Assembly (NCBI GenBank): GCA_900554815.1
Contig: USIO01000013.1
Span: forward strand, 1 to 37,306
DNA: 37,306 nt
DNA from: an uncultured Clostridium sp.
Lineage (GTDB): Bacteria; Bacillota; Clostridia; TANB77; CAG-508
Reading direction: 5' to 3'
How positions within the stretch are numbered: position 1 is the first letter of the stretch; every line of letters starts with the position of its first letter. The notes below the pieces were generated by a model that saw only the letters and a program-made list of their open reading frames with translations, ran no database searches and had not been told where the DNA came from. Of this stretch, positions 9,246 through 16,915 are shown in pieces. The position numbers were made by a program, and so were the translations under genes.

Positions 9246-9851
9246 ATGCAAAAAGAAATTTTAACAGAATTAGAAGATTTAAGAGATGAAACAGAGTTTA
9301 TTATCAATAATCAAGAAATTGTTGAAAATAAACATATAGAGAATTATTTAAGAAGTTTTGAAAGAATAAGAAATAATTTGTTTAACAAGATAAAATTAAG
9401 CAATAAATATGAAGTAAATGAACAAGATAAAATAACTTATTTGAATGATAGATATAGTGCAACAGTAGAAAATGATATTTTAAAAATATACATTCCTGAA
9501 GTAATACCAAAGTACAAAAATATTAATAATTATGCATATAAAAATATAATGATAAATGTTATGGATAAAACAAAAGAATATAAAGATTTATTCAACAAAG
9601 AACTAGTGTTTGTATTTATAAAAGTAGTAGAAAATCAGAAGAATATTGATATAGATAATAAGTTCATAAAACCTATTGTAGATGGTCTTGTACTATCAAA
9701 AGTAATAGCTGATGACAATATAAATAACATGTTTTATGGTGTACTTGGAACAACCAATAAAAAGAAAAAACCATATACAGAAGTGTATGTTTTTAGAGGT
9801 CAAAAAATGCTAGATTTTATTAAAGAACAAATAGAAGCGGATACAAAATGA
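9246..9851 (+). CDS. DUF6100-like / RusA-motif protein of the conjugative element
   Basis: 201 residues, GGGAGG 9 bases before the ATG. The first 70 residues are charged and helical; the remainder is an alpha/beta domain with a run of acidic residues, IDIDNKFIKPIVDGL followed by VIADDNINNM. The D-x-D-N-x-x-K ... D ... DD spacing looks like RusA-type Holliday-junction resolvases, but the rest of the protein is larger than classical RusA. Proteins of this kind (DUF6100-like) occur in Firmicutes conjugative elements. DNA processing near the transfer origin is a plausible role; the call is by motif only. Confidence 0.5.
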   Translation: MQKEILTELEDLRDETEFIINNQEIVENKHIENYLRSFERIRNNLFNKIKLSNKYEVNEQDKITYLNDRYSATVENDILKIYIPEVIPKYKNINNYAYKNIMINVMDKTKEYKDLFNKELVFVFIKVVENQKNIDIDNKFIKPIVDGLVLSKVIADDNINNMFYGVLGTTNKKKKPYTEVYVFRGQKMLDFIKEQIEADTK

Positions 9852-10066
9852 GACTCAAGCGGATAGGGCAAAGTATCCGTTTGAACAGTTTTTAGGGTAT
9901 TTTCAAACGGAGAGTTTGACTATATTAAAAATGCCTAAAAATAAGGCAATAGAGAAAAACACCCTGTGTCTTGTTTAGCGTGTAAGACACATAGTAGGGA
10001 TTAAGGTGTGCAAAAAGGGTGTGTCATATAGAAAAGAAAAAAGGAAGGAGTGGATAAAGGAATGGG
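9852..10066. other. Structured non-coding segment, candidate oriT or plasmid-type origin
   Basis: 215 bases without a gene but with nested inverted repeats: AAGCGGATA / TATCCGTTT (9857-9865 / 9874-9882, one wobble), GTTTGAA / TTCAAAC (9879-9885 / 9902-9908), TGCCT / AGGCA (9932-9936 / 9944-9948), a perfect TGTGTCTT / AAGACACA (9965-9972 / 9984-9991), and ACACCC / GGGTGT (9959-9964 / 10017-10022) enclosing it. It lies directly upstream of a Replic_Relax-type gene and virD4, the usual place for an origin of transfer. No tRNA-like TTC arm is seen. Confidence 0.5.
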
Positions 10067-10988
10067 ATGGTAAGATTAACTCGGAAAAGATACAGAAGTT
10101 TTGATGTTTCTAGGTAAGTATAAGCTGATGCTTGGTTCAGATTGTAGGCTGATATATGGAACAACAGATTATCATAGGAAAAGGCTGAAAGTGTTAGAGA
10201 GTGAAAGATATATAAGAAGAGTAAACAGGTTATATATAAAATTGGATGATAAAGGAACAAGGCTAGTAAAAGAATTTGGATATGATTATAGTTACAAATG
10301 TAGAAGAAAAGAATATGTTGATAGATTAAATGAAATAGCAAAAGTAGCAGCATTGACATTAGACAGTAATATTGATTTTATTGCTAGTTGGAATATAAAA
10401 GATGATGATATATTTACAGAGCAATCTCGAAAATATTTAGGAAAGATGATATTTCAGGAAAAAGAATTTATTGTTTATTATATAGCCAATGATAAAAGAA
10501 AACCTTATGTAAGTCAAATATTAAATGATATAAGGAAATTAGTCAGCTATAAAAATATAATGATTTTTGTAGAAGATTTTAATTTGATAAAAGCAAAAAG
10601 AAATTTTGTATTTGGAAATGATTCTACAGTAATAATAAATCCAACACCTGAAAATTTTAATTTAATGAGAAGATATGAAGATATAGATTTTTATGAAATT
10701 ATTAAGCAGATGTATTCTAATACAGAAGTTCTATTGTCTAACTGGGTAAAAGCAGATTATATGACAGAAGATAGAACTTATATATTTTTTATGCCGTTTA
10801 TAGATACAGAAAGACTTTATGGATTAAATAAATTTTACAATAATAATAAAAACATAATACGAAAAATAGATATTATAACTTTAAAAGAAAATAAAGAAAA
10901 AATAGAAGAAATACTAACTAACAAAACAAACATTGTAGAAATGGACGAGTGGCTAGGAGGTATTGATGGGGAAAGACAAGAAAAGTAA
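10067..10988 (+). CDS. Replic_Relax-type winged-helix protein (relaxosome component), N-terminal +1 recoding site
   Basis: About 306 residues after a +1 shift at codon 6 (CGG 10082-10084): MVRLT then GKDTEVLMFLGKYKLM. Residues 1 to about 75 form a winged helix (YHRKRLKVLESERYIRR, LYIKLDDKGTRLVKEFG), as at the start of Replic_Relax/replication-relaxation proteins. The C-terminal 200 residues are alpha/beta and restriction-fold-like (FIASWNIKDDDIF, EFIVYYIAND, NIMIFVEDF). It presumably binds the origin next to it. AAAGGA upstream of ATG 10067. A start at TTG 10101 or ATG 10104 would avoid the shift but lose the conserved first helix and has no good binding site. Overlaps virD4 by 23 bases. Confidence 0.6.
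10082..10085 (+). other. CGG-A +1 recoding site 5 (Replic_Relax-like gene)
   Basis: ATG GTA AGA TTA ACT CGG AAA AGA in frame 0 stops at TAA 10115-10117 after 16 codons. The +1 frame GGA AAA GAT ACA joins the main reading frame, which has a TAA just upstream (10077-10079) and so cannot start there. The least certain of the six because an internal start is possible. Confidence 0.65.
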
Positions 10989-12745
10989 AATATCTTTATT
11001 TTTTTTACTTTCTTACATTGTTTTAATACCATTAATTAATGGTTTTATGAAAATACTAGAAAAATGCTTTAATACTAATTTAAACACGATAGATATAAAT
11101 TTTTTGAATTTGTTTACTGTAATATTCAGAAATGGAACAATATTTATTATATGGGTAATATTAAATTTAATTATCATATTAGTTGCAAAAAATATAAGTA
11201 CAACAAAACATAACGCAAAGATAGAAGTAGAAGGTGTAAATCTAAAAAAGAAAGATGGAACATTTGGAACAGCGGATTGGGGAAACAAACAAGAAATACA
11301 AGAATATTTAAGTATAGGGAAAAGAGATGGAATTATTCTAGGAGAAACTGATGAACAAGAAATAATTACTCTACCTATGAACACATATTTAAACAAAAAT
11401 ATTGCTGTGTTTGGCTCCAGCGGTAGTAAAAAGTCTCGTGGTTTTGCAATACCGAACGGAATTGAATTGGTACAAGAGGAAGTGCAAGAAGCAATTCAAA
11501 GACAGATGAGTTTGGTATTTACTGATCCAAAAGGGGAATTATACAGAAAACTTGCAAAATATCTTGAAACAAAAGGATATGATGTAGAAGTATTTAATTT
11601 AGTAAATCCAACATTTTCGAATGGTGCAAGATTTATAAACTTTGTAGAAGATGAAACAGATGCACAAATCTTTAGCCAAATAGTAATAGAGGGAACACAA
11701 TTAAGTAGAAGGTCTAGTGGAGATGAGTTTTGGAACAGAGGTGAACAAAATTTACTGAAAGCATTATTGCTATATGTTATTAACTATGTAAAAAAAGAAG
11801 AGGACAAGAGTATGGGATTTATCTATGATGCATTAGCAAGTGGAAATATAAAGCAAATAGATAAATTGTTTTATGATACTGAAGGCCCAACAAAACTAAG
11901 CTATAACATTTATGCACAAGCAACAGACATAGTAAAACAATCAGTTGTTACAGGACTTGCTACAAGACTTCAAATATTCCAAACAGATAAAATAAGGAAT
12001 ATCACAAATAAGGATGAAATTAATTTTGAGAATATAGGAAATAAAAAGACCTGTGTATTCGTTGTTACAAGTGATACAAATAGTGCATTTGACTTCCTTT
12101 CGACATTATTCTTTTCGTTCTTGTTCATAAAGTTAATAAAACAAGCAGATGAAAATCCAGATGGTAGATTAAAAGTTGAAACATCATTGATATTAGATGA
12201 GTTTACAAACATAGGTAGAATTGTAGATTTTGAGAAGAAATTAGCAACAACGAGAAGTAGGGGTATCAATATATTTATGATATTCCAAAATATAGCTCAG
12301 TTAAAGAATAGATATGATAATGATGTTTGGCAAGAAATATTAGGTAACGCCGATACCAAAATATGCATGGGTTGTCGGAGATATTTTAACAGCGGAGTAT
12401 ATCACCGAGTACCTTGGAGTAGCAACTGTCGAAACTAATGCTATTAGAAAAGAAGCGGGATTTGATGGTAAATTTACTTATGGAATGGAAAATATAGCAA
12501 CAAATAAAAGAAATTTAATGAATCCAGATGAATTATTAAAATTAGATAATAATAAAGAGATAGTTATAGTTAGGGGTAGAAAACCTTTTATATGTAATAA
12601 ATATGATTATTCTAAACATATTGAAGCAAGTAAGATGGAAGATATGACAATAGAAGAACAAAGAGAAAGATTTAAAGACAATGTAGAAAATGAAAAAAAT
12701 AAGCAGCAACCTAAAAAGGTTAAATATAGTTTTAAAGATTTTTAG
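10966..12745 (+). CDS. virD4: VirD4/TraG-type coupling ATPase, one +1 recoding site
   Basis: Type IV coupling protein that delivers the DNA-relaxase complex to the channel; about 592 residues after the shift at CGG 12376-12378. Two N-terminal spans (ISLFFLLSYIVLIPLI; FIIWVILNLIIILVA), then the motor domain: Walker A FGSSGSKKS at about residue 149, TDPKGELYRKLA, the FWNRGEQNLL segment, Walker B LILDEFTNIG near 407, and GNADTKICMGC. The shift then gives GDILTAEYITEYLGVATVET, a normal TraG C-terminal region, and a Lys-rich tail. Unshifted translation ends at 12438, about 20 codons after the site, losing the last 120 residues. ATG 10966 has GGAGG 5 bases upstream, inside the previous gene. Confidence 0.93.
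12376..12379 (+). other. CGG-A +1 recoding site 6 (virD4)
   Basis: ATG GGT TGT CGG AGA in frame 0 runs to a TAA at 12436-12438. Reading +1 from GGA GAT ATT restores MGCGDILTAEYITEYLG, matching the typical TraG/VirD4 GC-x-D-x-x-TA pattern, and continues without interruption to 12745. Confidence 0.92.
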
Positions 12746-12749
12746 TGGT

Positions 12750-12774
12750 TTTAGGTTAGACCGTAAAACCTAAA
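12750..12774 (+). other. Hairpin between virD4 and the S1-domain gene
   Basis: TTTAGGTT / AACCTAAA, 8 perfect pairs with a 9-base loop, no T run after it. Ends 10 bases before the ribosome binding site of the S1 gene, so it could tune mRNA stability or translation rather than terminate. Confidence 0.35.
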
Positions 12775-12800
12775 TAGAAAAAGTAAGAAGGTGAAAAGTT

Positions 12801-13616
12801 ATGACAGATGAATTACAAAAAAAGATAGTGTGGCAGAATATCAATTCATCTAAAGAAAAAGGAAAAATTTTAACAGGAAAAATAATAGCAATAGAAAATG
12901 AACAAATGAAAGAAGAGTTAATTACTTGTGCTATTATAGATTTCAATGGAATTAGAGTATTAATTCCAGCAACTGAAATATCGGAAGATTCTAAAAATGA
13001 TAAAAAGCTACTTAGAAATATGATGGGAGCAGAGATAAAATTTATTATAGTAGAAGCAGATAGAATAAGTGAAAAAGCGATAGGCTCGAGAAAAAAGGCT
13101 ATGGAAAGATTAAAAGAAATTAATATAAAAAAAGTACAAGTGGGAGATAAAATATATGGAAAAATTGTAGGTGTATGGAAAAAGTTTATAAGAATTGAAG
13201 TAATAGGTATAGATTTTATAGTTAAAGCACAAGATTTACAATATGGATATGTTGAAGATGTTTCTAAAATGTATAAAGTAAATGACAAAATAAAGGTTAT
13301 TATAAAAGAAAAATCTGAAGAAAATAAAAGTATAAAAATATCAGTAAAAGATTTGCTAGAAGATCCATTTAAAAATATAAGAAAAGATTTTACAGAAAAA
13401 GGTGAGTATTTAGCAACTATTACAGGATATACTGATAATGGAATCTTTGCTAATATCGCACAAGGAGTAGATACTGTTTGCATATTACCAACTTGGCTAG
13501 ATAGGCCACCATTTCCAGGAGAAAAAGTAATAATTAAGATTTACAAAATAATTCCTGAAAAACGCAAGATTTATAGTTCTTTAATAAAGATAATGGGAAG
13601 TGATGCGAGTGAATGA
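12801..13616 (+). CDS. Triple S1-domain RNA-binding protein
   Basis: 271 residues containing three OB/S1-like units: residues about 20-95 (ILTGKIIAIE ... VLIPATEIS ... FIIVEADR), about 112-185 (VGDKIYGKIVGVWKKFIRIEVIGIDFIVKAQDL ... IKVIIKEKSEENKSIKISVKD) and about 200-265 (GEYLATITGYTDNGIFANIAQGVDTVCILP ... KVIIKIYKI). The layout resembles ribosomal protein S1-like RNA-binding proteins. AGAAGGTG precedes the ATG. It sits in the same operon as virD4 and the DUF5697-like gene, whose start it overlaps. Because several genes of this operon need recoding, an element-borne RNA/ribosome-associated protein is notable, but a link is only inferred. Confidence 0.75.
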   Translation: MTDELQKKIVWQNINSSKEKGKILTGKIIAIENEQMKEELITCAIIDFNGIRVLIPATEISEDSKNDKKLLRNMMGAEIKFIIVEADRISEKAIGSRKKAMERLKEINIKKVQVGDKIYGKIVGVWKKFIRIEVIGIDFIVKAQDLQYGYVEDVSKMYKVNDKIKVIIKEKSEENKSIKISVKDLLEDPFKNIRKDFTEKGEYLATITGYTDNGIFANIAQGVDTVCILPTWLDRPPFPGEKVIIKIYKIIPEKRKIYSSLIKIMGSDASE

Positions 13617-14088
13617 TAAACAAAAAAATATAATGAAATTATTATGGGATTTTGATTCTTTAAGAGAAAGTCAAATAATGAAATTATGTAATTGTAGCGA
13701 AACAGATATAAATAATTTGATTAGCAATAAGGTTATAAGTAAAGATGTAAAGAAAGGTATTTTAAAGTATGCAAAAAAAGAAATTAATAATAGGAATATT
13801 GTTGCATTTGATGTTGTTATGAATTATTTAGACAGAAATCCAATATTAAAAAAAGGGAAACTTCCAGTAAATGTGCATATGCAAACAGATTATTATACTT
13901 ATGATATAATCGCAATTAAGGAAGTGGAAATAGAAGCTTTATTTGATAAAATTGATGAAATATCAAAGGCAGAAAGAGTTATAATAATTATTGAAACAAA
14001 AGATTATAGAAAACAGTTTTTAAATACCAAAAGATCTTGTTATATATGTACTTATTCACCATTAGAAATTGTTGATAGGATAAATTGA
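13603..14088 (+). CDS. DUF5697-like winged-helix / nuclease-fold protein
   Basis: 161 residues. N-terminal winged helix (KQKNIMKLLWDFDSLRESQIMKLCNCSETDINNLISNKVISK) followed by an alpha/beta part ending AERVIIIIETKDYRKQF, which resembles a degenerate restriction-fold core. Similar small proteins (DUF5697-type) accompany Replic_Relax and VirD4 genes in clostridial elements, and this could be a paralogue of the 10067 protein. ATG 13603 or GTG 13609 are both possible; GGGAAG at 13595-13600 favours GTG 13609. Overlaps the S1 gene by 14 bases, so translation is coupled. Confidence 0.6.
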   Translation: MRVNDKQKNIMKLLWDFDSLRESQIMKLCNCSETDINNLISNKVISKDVKKGILKYAKKEINNRNIVAFDVVMNYLDRNPILKKGKLPVNVHMQTDYYTYDIIAIKEVEIEALFDKIDEISKAERVIIIIETKDYRKQFLNTKRSCYICTYSPLEIVDRIN

Positions 14089-14144
14089 AAAATGTATAGC
14101 AAAATTAGTGAAAAGTGTATATTAAAAGTATTGAAAAATGTATA
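14085..14144 (+). repeat. Three iteron-like direct repeats
   Basis: TTGAAAAATGTATA at 14085-14098 and 14131-14144 is exact; the middle copy at 14109-14122 reads TGAAAAGTGTATA in the same register. Spacing is 24 and 22 bases, about two helix turns, so a protein could bind all three on one face. The first copy covers the stop codon of the preceding gene. Confidence 0.6.
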
Positions 14145-14156
14145 ATGATATGCTAA

Positions 14157-14468
14157 GAAGCATTAGTAGAAAGAGATTTAAGAATATATATGGATTATTT
14201 GGATGGACATTTGTATCATTTTAGAGATAATGTTTCAGGAGATGAAGTTGATAGCATATTAGAATTTAGAGATGGGGAATATGCTGCGGTAGAAATAAAA
14301 TTAAGTGATGGTAGTGTTGAAGATGCTAAAAAAAGTTTAATGACTTTTTATAAAAATGTAAATAAAAAACCAAAATTTATGTGTATTATAGTGGGACATT
14401 ATGAGGCAGTTATACAAGATAAAGAAACAGGAATATATATTATTCCAATAACATCTTTGAGACCATAG
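14157..14468 (+). pseudogene. 3' remnant of a DUF4143-type AAA ATPase
   Basis: The frame opens right after a TAA at 14154 and reads EALVERDLRIYMDYLDGHLYHFRD...GDEVDSILEFRDGEYAAVEIKL...KPKFMCIIVGHYEAV...IYIIPITSLRP. This matches the C-terminal DUF4143 part of the common accessory AAA ATPases, whose usual length is near 400 residues; the ATPase half is absent. A late internal ATG at 14190 exists but has no ribosome binding site. Probably debris at the edge of the mobile element. Confidence 0.7.
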
Positions 14469-14715
14469 TTTAATAATTTGAAAATACAAGGACAAACATT
14501 TAAATAGTATATACGAAAATTTATTTCGGTGCATTATTTTACAGTTATAATTCCATCAGAAGAAAATAACGAATAGTTCACCGATAAGTTCACCAATACA
14601 GAAATATGAATGAATTAAAAGAAAAACGAGTATTAAAAAGAATTAGAAATAATAAAAAAGTTTATTGGGTAATTATTATTGAAGAATAGAATATATGATT
14701 TTGAAATAAAAATAA
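14469..14715. other. Non-coding gap between the element and the chromosomal genes
   Basis: No convincing gene. A 27-codon frame at 14606-14689 lacks a ribosome binding site. TTCACC occurs twice 12 bases apart (14577-14594). This would be a natural place for an element end, but no integrase, att core or tRNA 3' end is visible. Confidence 0.4.
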
Positions 14716-14757
14716 AAGGTGTATTAGGAATTTAATTCCTAGTACGCCTTATTTTTT
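14716..14757. terminator. Bidirectional terminator
   Basis: Long hairpin AAGGTGTATTAGGAATT / AATTCCTAGTACGCCTT with T runs on both strands. It ends the HU transcript on the - strand and anything reading out of the element on the + strand. Confidence 0.85.
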
Positions 14758-15031
14758 ATTGATTAACTTTTTCTTTTAATGCTTTTCCAGGTTTGAAAGC
14801 AGGAGTTATTGAAGCAGCAATTTTTAATTCAGCTCCAGTTTGTGGGTTTCTACCAGTACGAGCTGCTCTTTCTCTTGTTTCAAAAGTTCCAAATCCTATT
14901 AAAGAAACTTTTTCTTTTTTTACTAATTCATCAGAAACAATATTTACAAAAGCATTAATAGCAGCTTCAGAATCTTTTTTAGAAAGACCAGTTTGTTCTG
15001 CCATTGCATTTACAAATTCAGCTTTATTCAT
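14756..15031 (-). CDS. hup: HU-family DNA-binding protein
   Basis: 91 residues, standard HU length: MNKAEFVNAMAEQTGLSKKDSEAAINAFVNIVSDEL, then SLIGFGTFETRERAARTGRNPQTG with the DNA-intercalating RNPQTG arm, then a basic end. Nucleoid protein that bends and compacts DNA. Start chosen at 15031 where AAGGGGGTG lies 7 bases upstream. Own promoter and terminator. Likely a core chromosomal gene, marking the host side of the boundary with the conjugative element. Confidence 0.95.
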   Translation of the reverse strand: MNKAEFVNAMAEQTGLSKKDSEAAINAFVNIVSDELVKKEKVSLIGFGTFETRERAARTGRNPQTGAELKIAASITPAFKPGKALKEKVNQ

Positions 15032-15079
15032 TATATTCACCCCCTTCGACAAATAATTACATCTTTTGTATTTTTTAAC

Positions 15080-15108
15080 AATTTATCAAAGTTATCAATT
15101 AAAGTCAA
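15080..15108 (-). promoter_or_regulatory. HU promoter
   Basis: On the - strand TTGACT (15108-15103), 17-base spacer, TAAATT (15085-15080), about 50 bases upstream of the HU start. Confidence 0.6.
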
Positions 15109-15169
15109 TAAAATTAAAAAAATATGATTAAATTTTAATTAATTTAGTACAAAGAAAAAATTTTTGTGG

Positions 15170-15175
15170 TATAAT
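15170..15175 (+). promoter_or_regulatory. Extended -10 promoter for the MBL hydrolase gene
   Basis: TGGTATAAT gives a perfect -10 with the TGn extension; no good -35 is seen. It lies 38 bases before the gene start. Confidence 0.6.
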
Positions 15176-15213
15176 GCCTTTGAGTACATAAAAATTCACA
15201 AGGAGGCAGAAAA

Positions 15214-15846
15214 ATGTTAGAAAATGTAGAAGTTTTATGCCATAGTAGTATAAAAATAAATAAAGAAAAAGTGATTTATATTGATCCTTTTAAAATAGAT
15301 AAAAACTATAATGATGCAGATATAATTTTCATAACACATGACCACTATGACCATTATTCAGAAGATGATATAGAGAAAATAAAGAAAAATGACACAGTAA
15401 TAGTTGCACCAGAAGAATTACTAACAAAATTATTAAGAAAAGGATTTAGACAAGATTATATAATTACTGTAACACCAGATGAACAAGACATGGTTGAAGG
15501 AATTAAATTTGAAACTGTACCAGCCTACAATACAGACAAGCAGTTCCATCCAAAAGAGAATGAATGGGTAGGATATATTATAGAACTAAACGGATATAGA
15601 TATTATATTGCAGGAGATACAGATATTACAGAAGAAAACAAAAAAGTAAAATGTGATGTTGCATTTGTGCCTGTTGGTGGTACATATACAATGGATTTTA
15701 AAGAAGCAGCATTTTTAATAAATGAAATAAAACCTAAAATTGCAGTTCCAATACATTATGGAAGTGTTGTAGGAACAAAACAAGATGCAGAGGATTTTAA
15801 AAGATTGCTACATCCAGAAATAAAATGTGAAATATTAATGAAATAA
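15214..15846 (+). CDS. Metallo-beta-lactamase fold hydrolase (UlaG/UPF0173-like)
   Basis: 210 residues. Starts with the beta strand VIYIDPFKI, then the metal-binding THDHYDHYS (HxHxDH), a mid-domain GYRYYIAGDTDIT with the bridging Asp, and a C-terminal PIHYGSV with the last metal His. This compact layout is that of the YtnP/UlaG-like group of metal-dependent hydrolases; substrate cannot be read from sequence. AAGGAGG upstream of the ATG. It leads a short run of small genes ending near 17245. Confidence 0.9.
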   Translation: MLENVEVLCHSSIKINKEKVIYIDPFKIDKNYNDADIIFITHDHYDHYSEDDIEKIKKNDTVIVAPEELLTKLLRKGFRQDYIITVTPDEQDMVEGIKFETVPAYNTDKQFHPKENEWVGYIIELNGYRYYIAGDTDITEENKKVKCDVAFVPVGGTYTMDFKEAAFLINEIKPKIAVPIHYGSVVGTKQDAEDFKRLLHPEIKCEILMK

Positions 15847-15863
15847 GAGAGGAAGTTAAGGCA

Positions 15864-16082
15864 ATGAATCCATTTAAAATATTTAATACAGAAGAAATTG
15901 AAAAAATTAACAAATCAGCAGGAACACTAGAAAATAGAAATTATACAAAAGAGGAATTGTGTATGTTAGAAAATAGTATATTAACAGATATAATGAGCAA
16001 AAGCAGTAAAAATGGAGATATAGGCAAGGCAAGAAATGAGTTGGATTCAATATTAAGTAAAATTGAAAAATGTAAAGGATAA
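15864..16082 (+). CDS. Small hypothetical protein
   Basis: 72 residues, soluble and charged, starting MNPFKIFNTEEIEKINK, with no membrane span or recognised motif. GAGGAAG lies 11 bases before the ATG. Only 4 bases separate its stop from the next gene's ATG, so the two are co-transcribed and probably coupled. Function unknown. Confidence 0.6.
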   Translation: MNPFKIFNTEEIEKINKSAGTLENRNYTKEELCMLENSILTDIMSKSSKNGDIGKARNELDSILSKIEKCKG

Positions 16083-16086
16083 AGTA

Positions 16087-16419
16087 ATGAATAAAGAAGA
16101 TATAATAAATTATTGCTTATCATTAAAAAACACATACCAAGATATGCCATTTCCAAAAGATTTTGAATCTATAGTTATGAAACATAAAGAAAATAAAAAA
16201 TGGTTTGCATTACTTATGAATGTAAATAATAAGTTATATTTGAACATAAAAACAGAGCCAGAATATTCAGAATTGCTAAGAAATTCTTGCAAATACATAA
16301 TTCCAGGTTATCACATGAACAAACAACATTGGAACACCATTATTGTTGATGATTGTACTGACTTTGATTTATTAAAAGAATTAATAAAGGAAAGTTATAA
16401 CTTAACAAAAAAGAGGTAA
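16087..16419 (+). CDS. MmcQ/YjbR family protein
   Basis: 110 residues: MNKEDIINYCLSLKNTYQDMPF, central KKWFALLMNV...LYLNIKTEPEYSELLRN, and the family hallmark PGYHMNKQHWNTIIVDD. MmcQ/YjbR proteins adopt a double-wing DNA-binding-like fold; the cellular role is unclear. ATG 16087 chosen because AAAGGA lies 8 bases upstream; the frame extends to 16063 within the preceding gene. Confidence 0.9.
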   Translation: MNKEDIINYCLSLKNTYQDMPFPKDFESIVMKHKENKKWFALLMNVNNKLYLNIKTEPEYSELLRNSCKYIIPGYHMNKQHWNTIIVDDCTDFDLLKELIKESYNLTKKR

Positions 16420-16422
16420 TGT

Positions 16423-16593
16423 ATGAAATTAAAAGTATTTGAAGTAGTAGAATTATTAGATGGAAATAAGGCTACAATTTTAGAGAATAATAAAAATAGA
16501 TATAAAGCAGAAATTGTTAATAAATATGGAGAAAGTCAAGGCACAAAATATATTACCGAAACAGATATAAAGAAAATTCTGATTTCTAAATAA
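16423..16593 (+). CDS. Small hypothetical protein
   Basis: 56 residues, MKLKVFEVVELLDGNKATILENNKNRYKAEIV...TDIKKILISK, a small beta-rich domain of the kind that often follows a ribosome-coupled operon. AGAGGT lies 8 bases before the ATG, and the gene starts 4 bases after the YjbR stop. Confidence 0.6.
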   Translation: MKLKVFEVVELLDGNKATILENNKNRYKAEIVNKYGESQGTKYITETDIKKILISK

Positions 16594-16632
16594 TAAAATA
16601 ACACTCACAAAAGATGGAATAAAAATGCAGAA

Positions 16633-16899
16633 ATGAGTGAGATAATGGAAAAAAAGATATACAAAGAAGTAAACAAAAATGAAACAGAAACAACTATAAA
16701 TGTTTTATATAAGGAAGAAAAAATTTGTATATATACTAATAAAGTTGATTTGCAAAAACAATTAAATAAATTATTGGGAGAACCTACAAAAGAATATAAA
16801 ATAAAAAGAAGTATTGTAGGGAGCAGTTGGGAGATAGATTTTAAAGAAAAATCAAAAATATCTCAAATGATTTTAAAAGCTAATATATATGAATTATAA
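16633..16899 (+). CDS. Hypothetical protein upstream of a GIY-YIG gene
   Basis: 88 residues, charged, with strands TTINVLYKEEKICIYTN and IVGSSWEIDFKEK. ATG 16633 or 16645 could be used; neither has a strong ribosome binding site. The stop lies 17 bases before the ATG of the GIY-YIG gene, so they share a transcript. No family recognised. Confidence 0.6.
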   Translation: MSEIMEKKIYKEVNKNETETTINVLYKEEKICIYTNKVDLQKQLNKLLGEPTKEYKIKRSIVGSSWEIDFKEKSKISQMILKANIYEL

Positions 16900-16915
16900 A
16901 AGTAAGGAAAATAAA

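Noticed and set aside
56..12379. The six frame changes as sequencing or assembly errors
   Set aside because: Errors would vary in base, direction and context. Here all are +1, all add C before GGA, all make an in-frame CGG, and the many other GGA codons nearby are normal. Read-level checks would still settle it.
56..12379. Simple reassignment of CGG to another amino acid
   Set aside because: Continuing in frame 0 after CGG reaches a stop within about 20 codons in every case and loses homology; only a frame change restores the proteins.
14606..14689. 27-codon ORF in the gap before HU
   Set aside because: No ribosome binding site, very Lys/Ile-rich as expected by chance in AT-rich DNA, no family resemblance.
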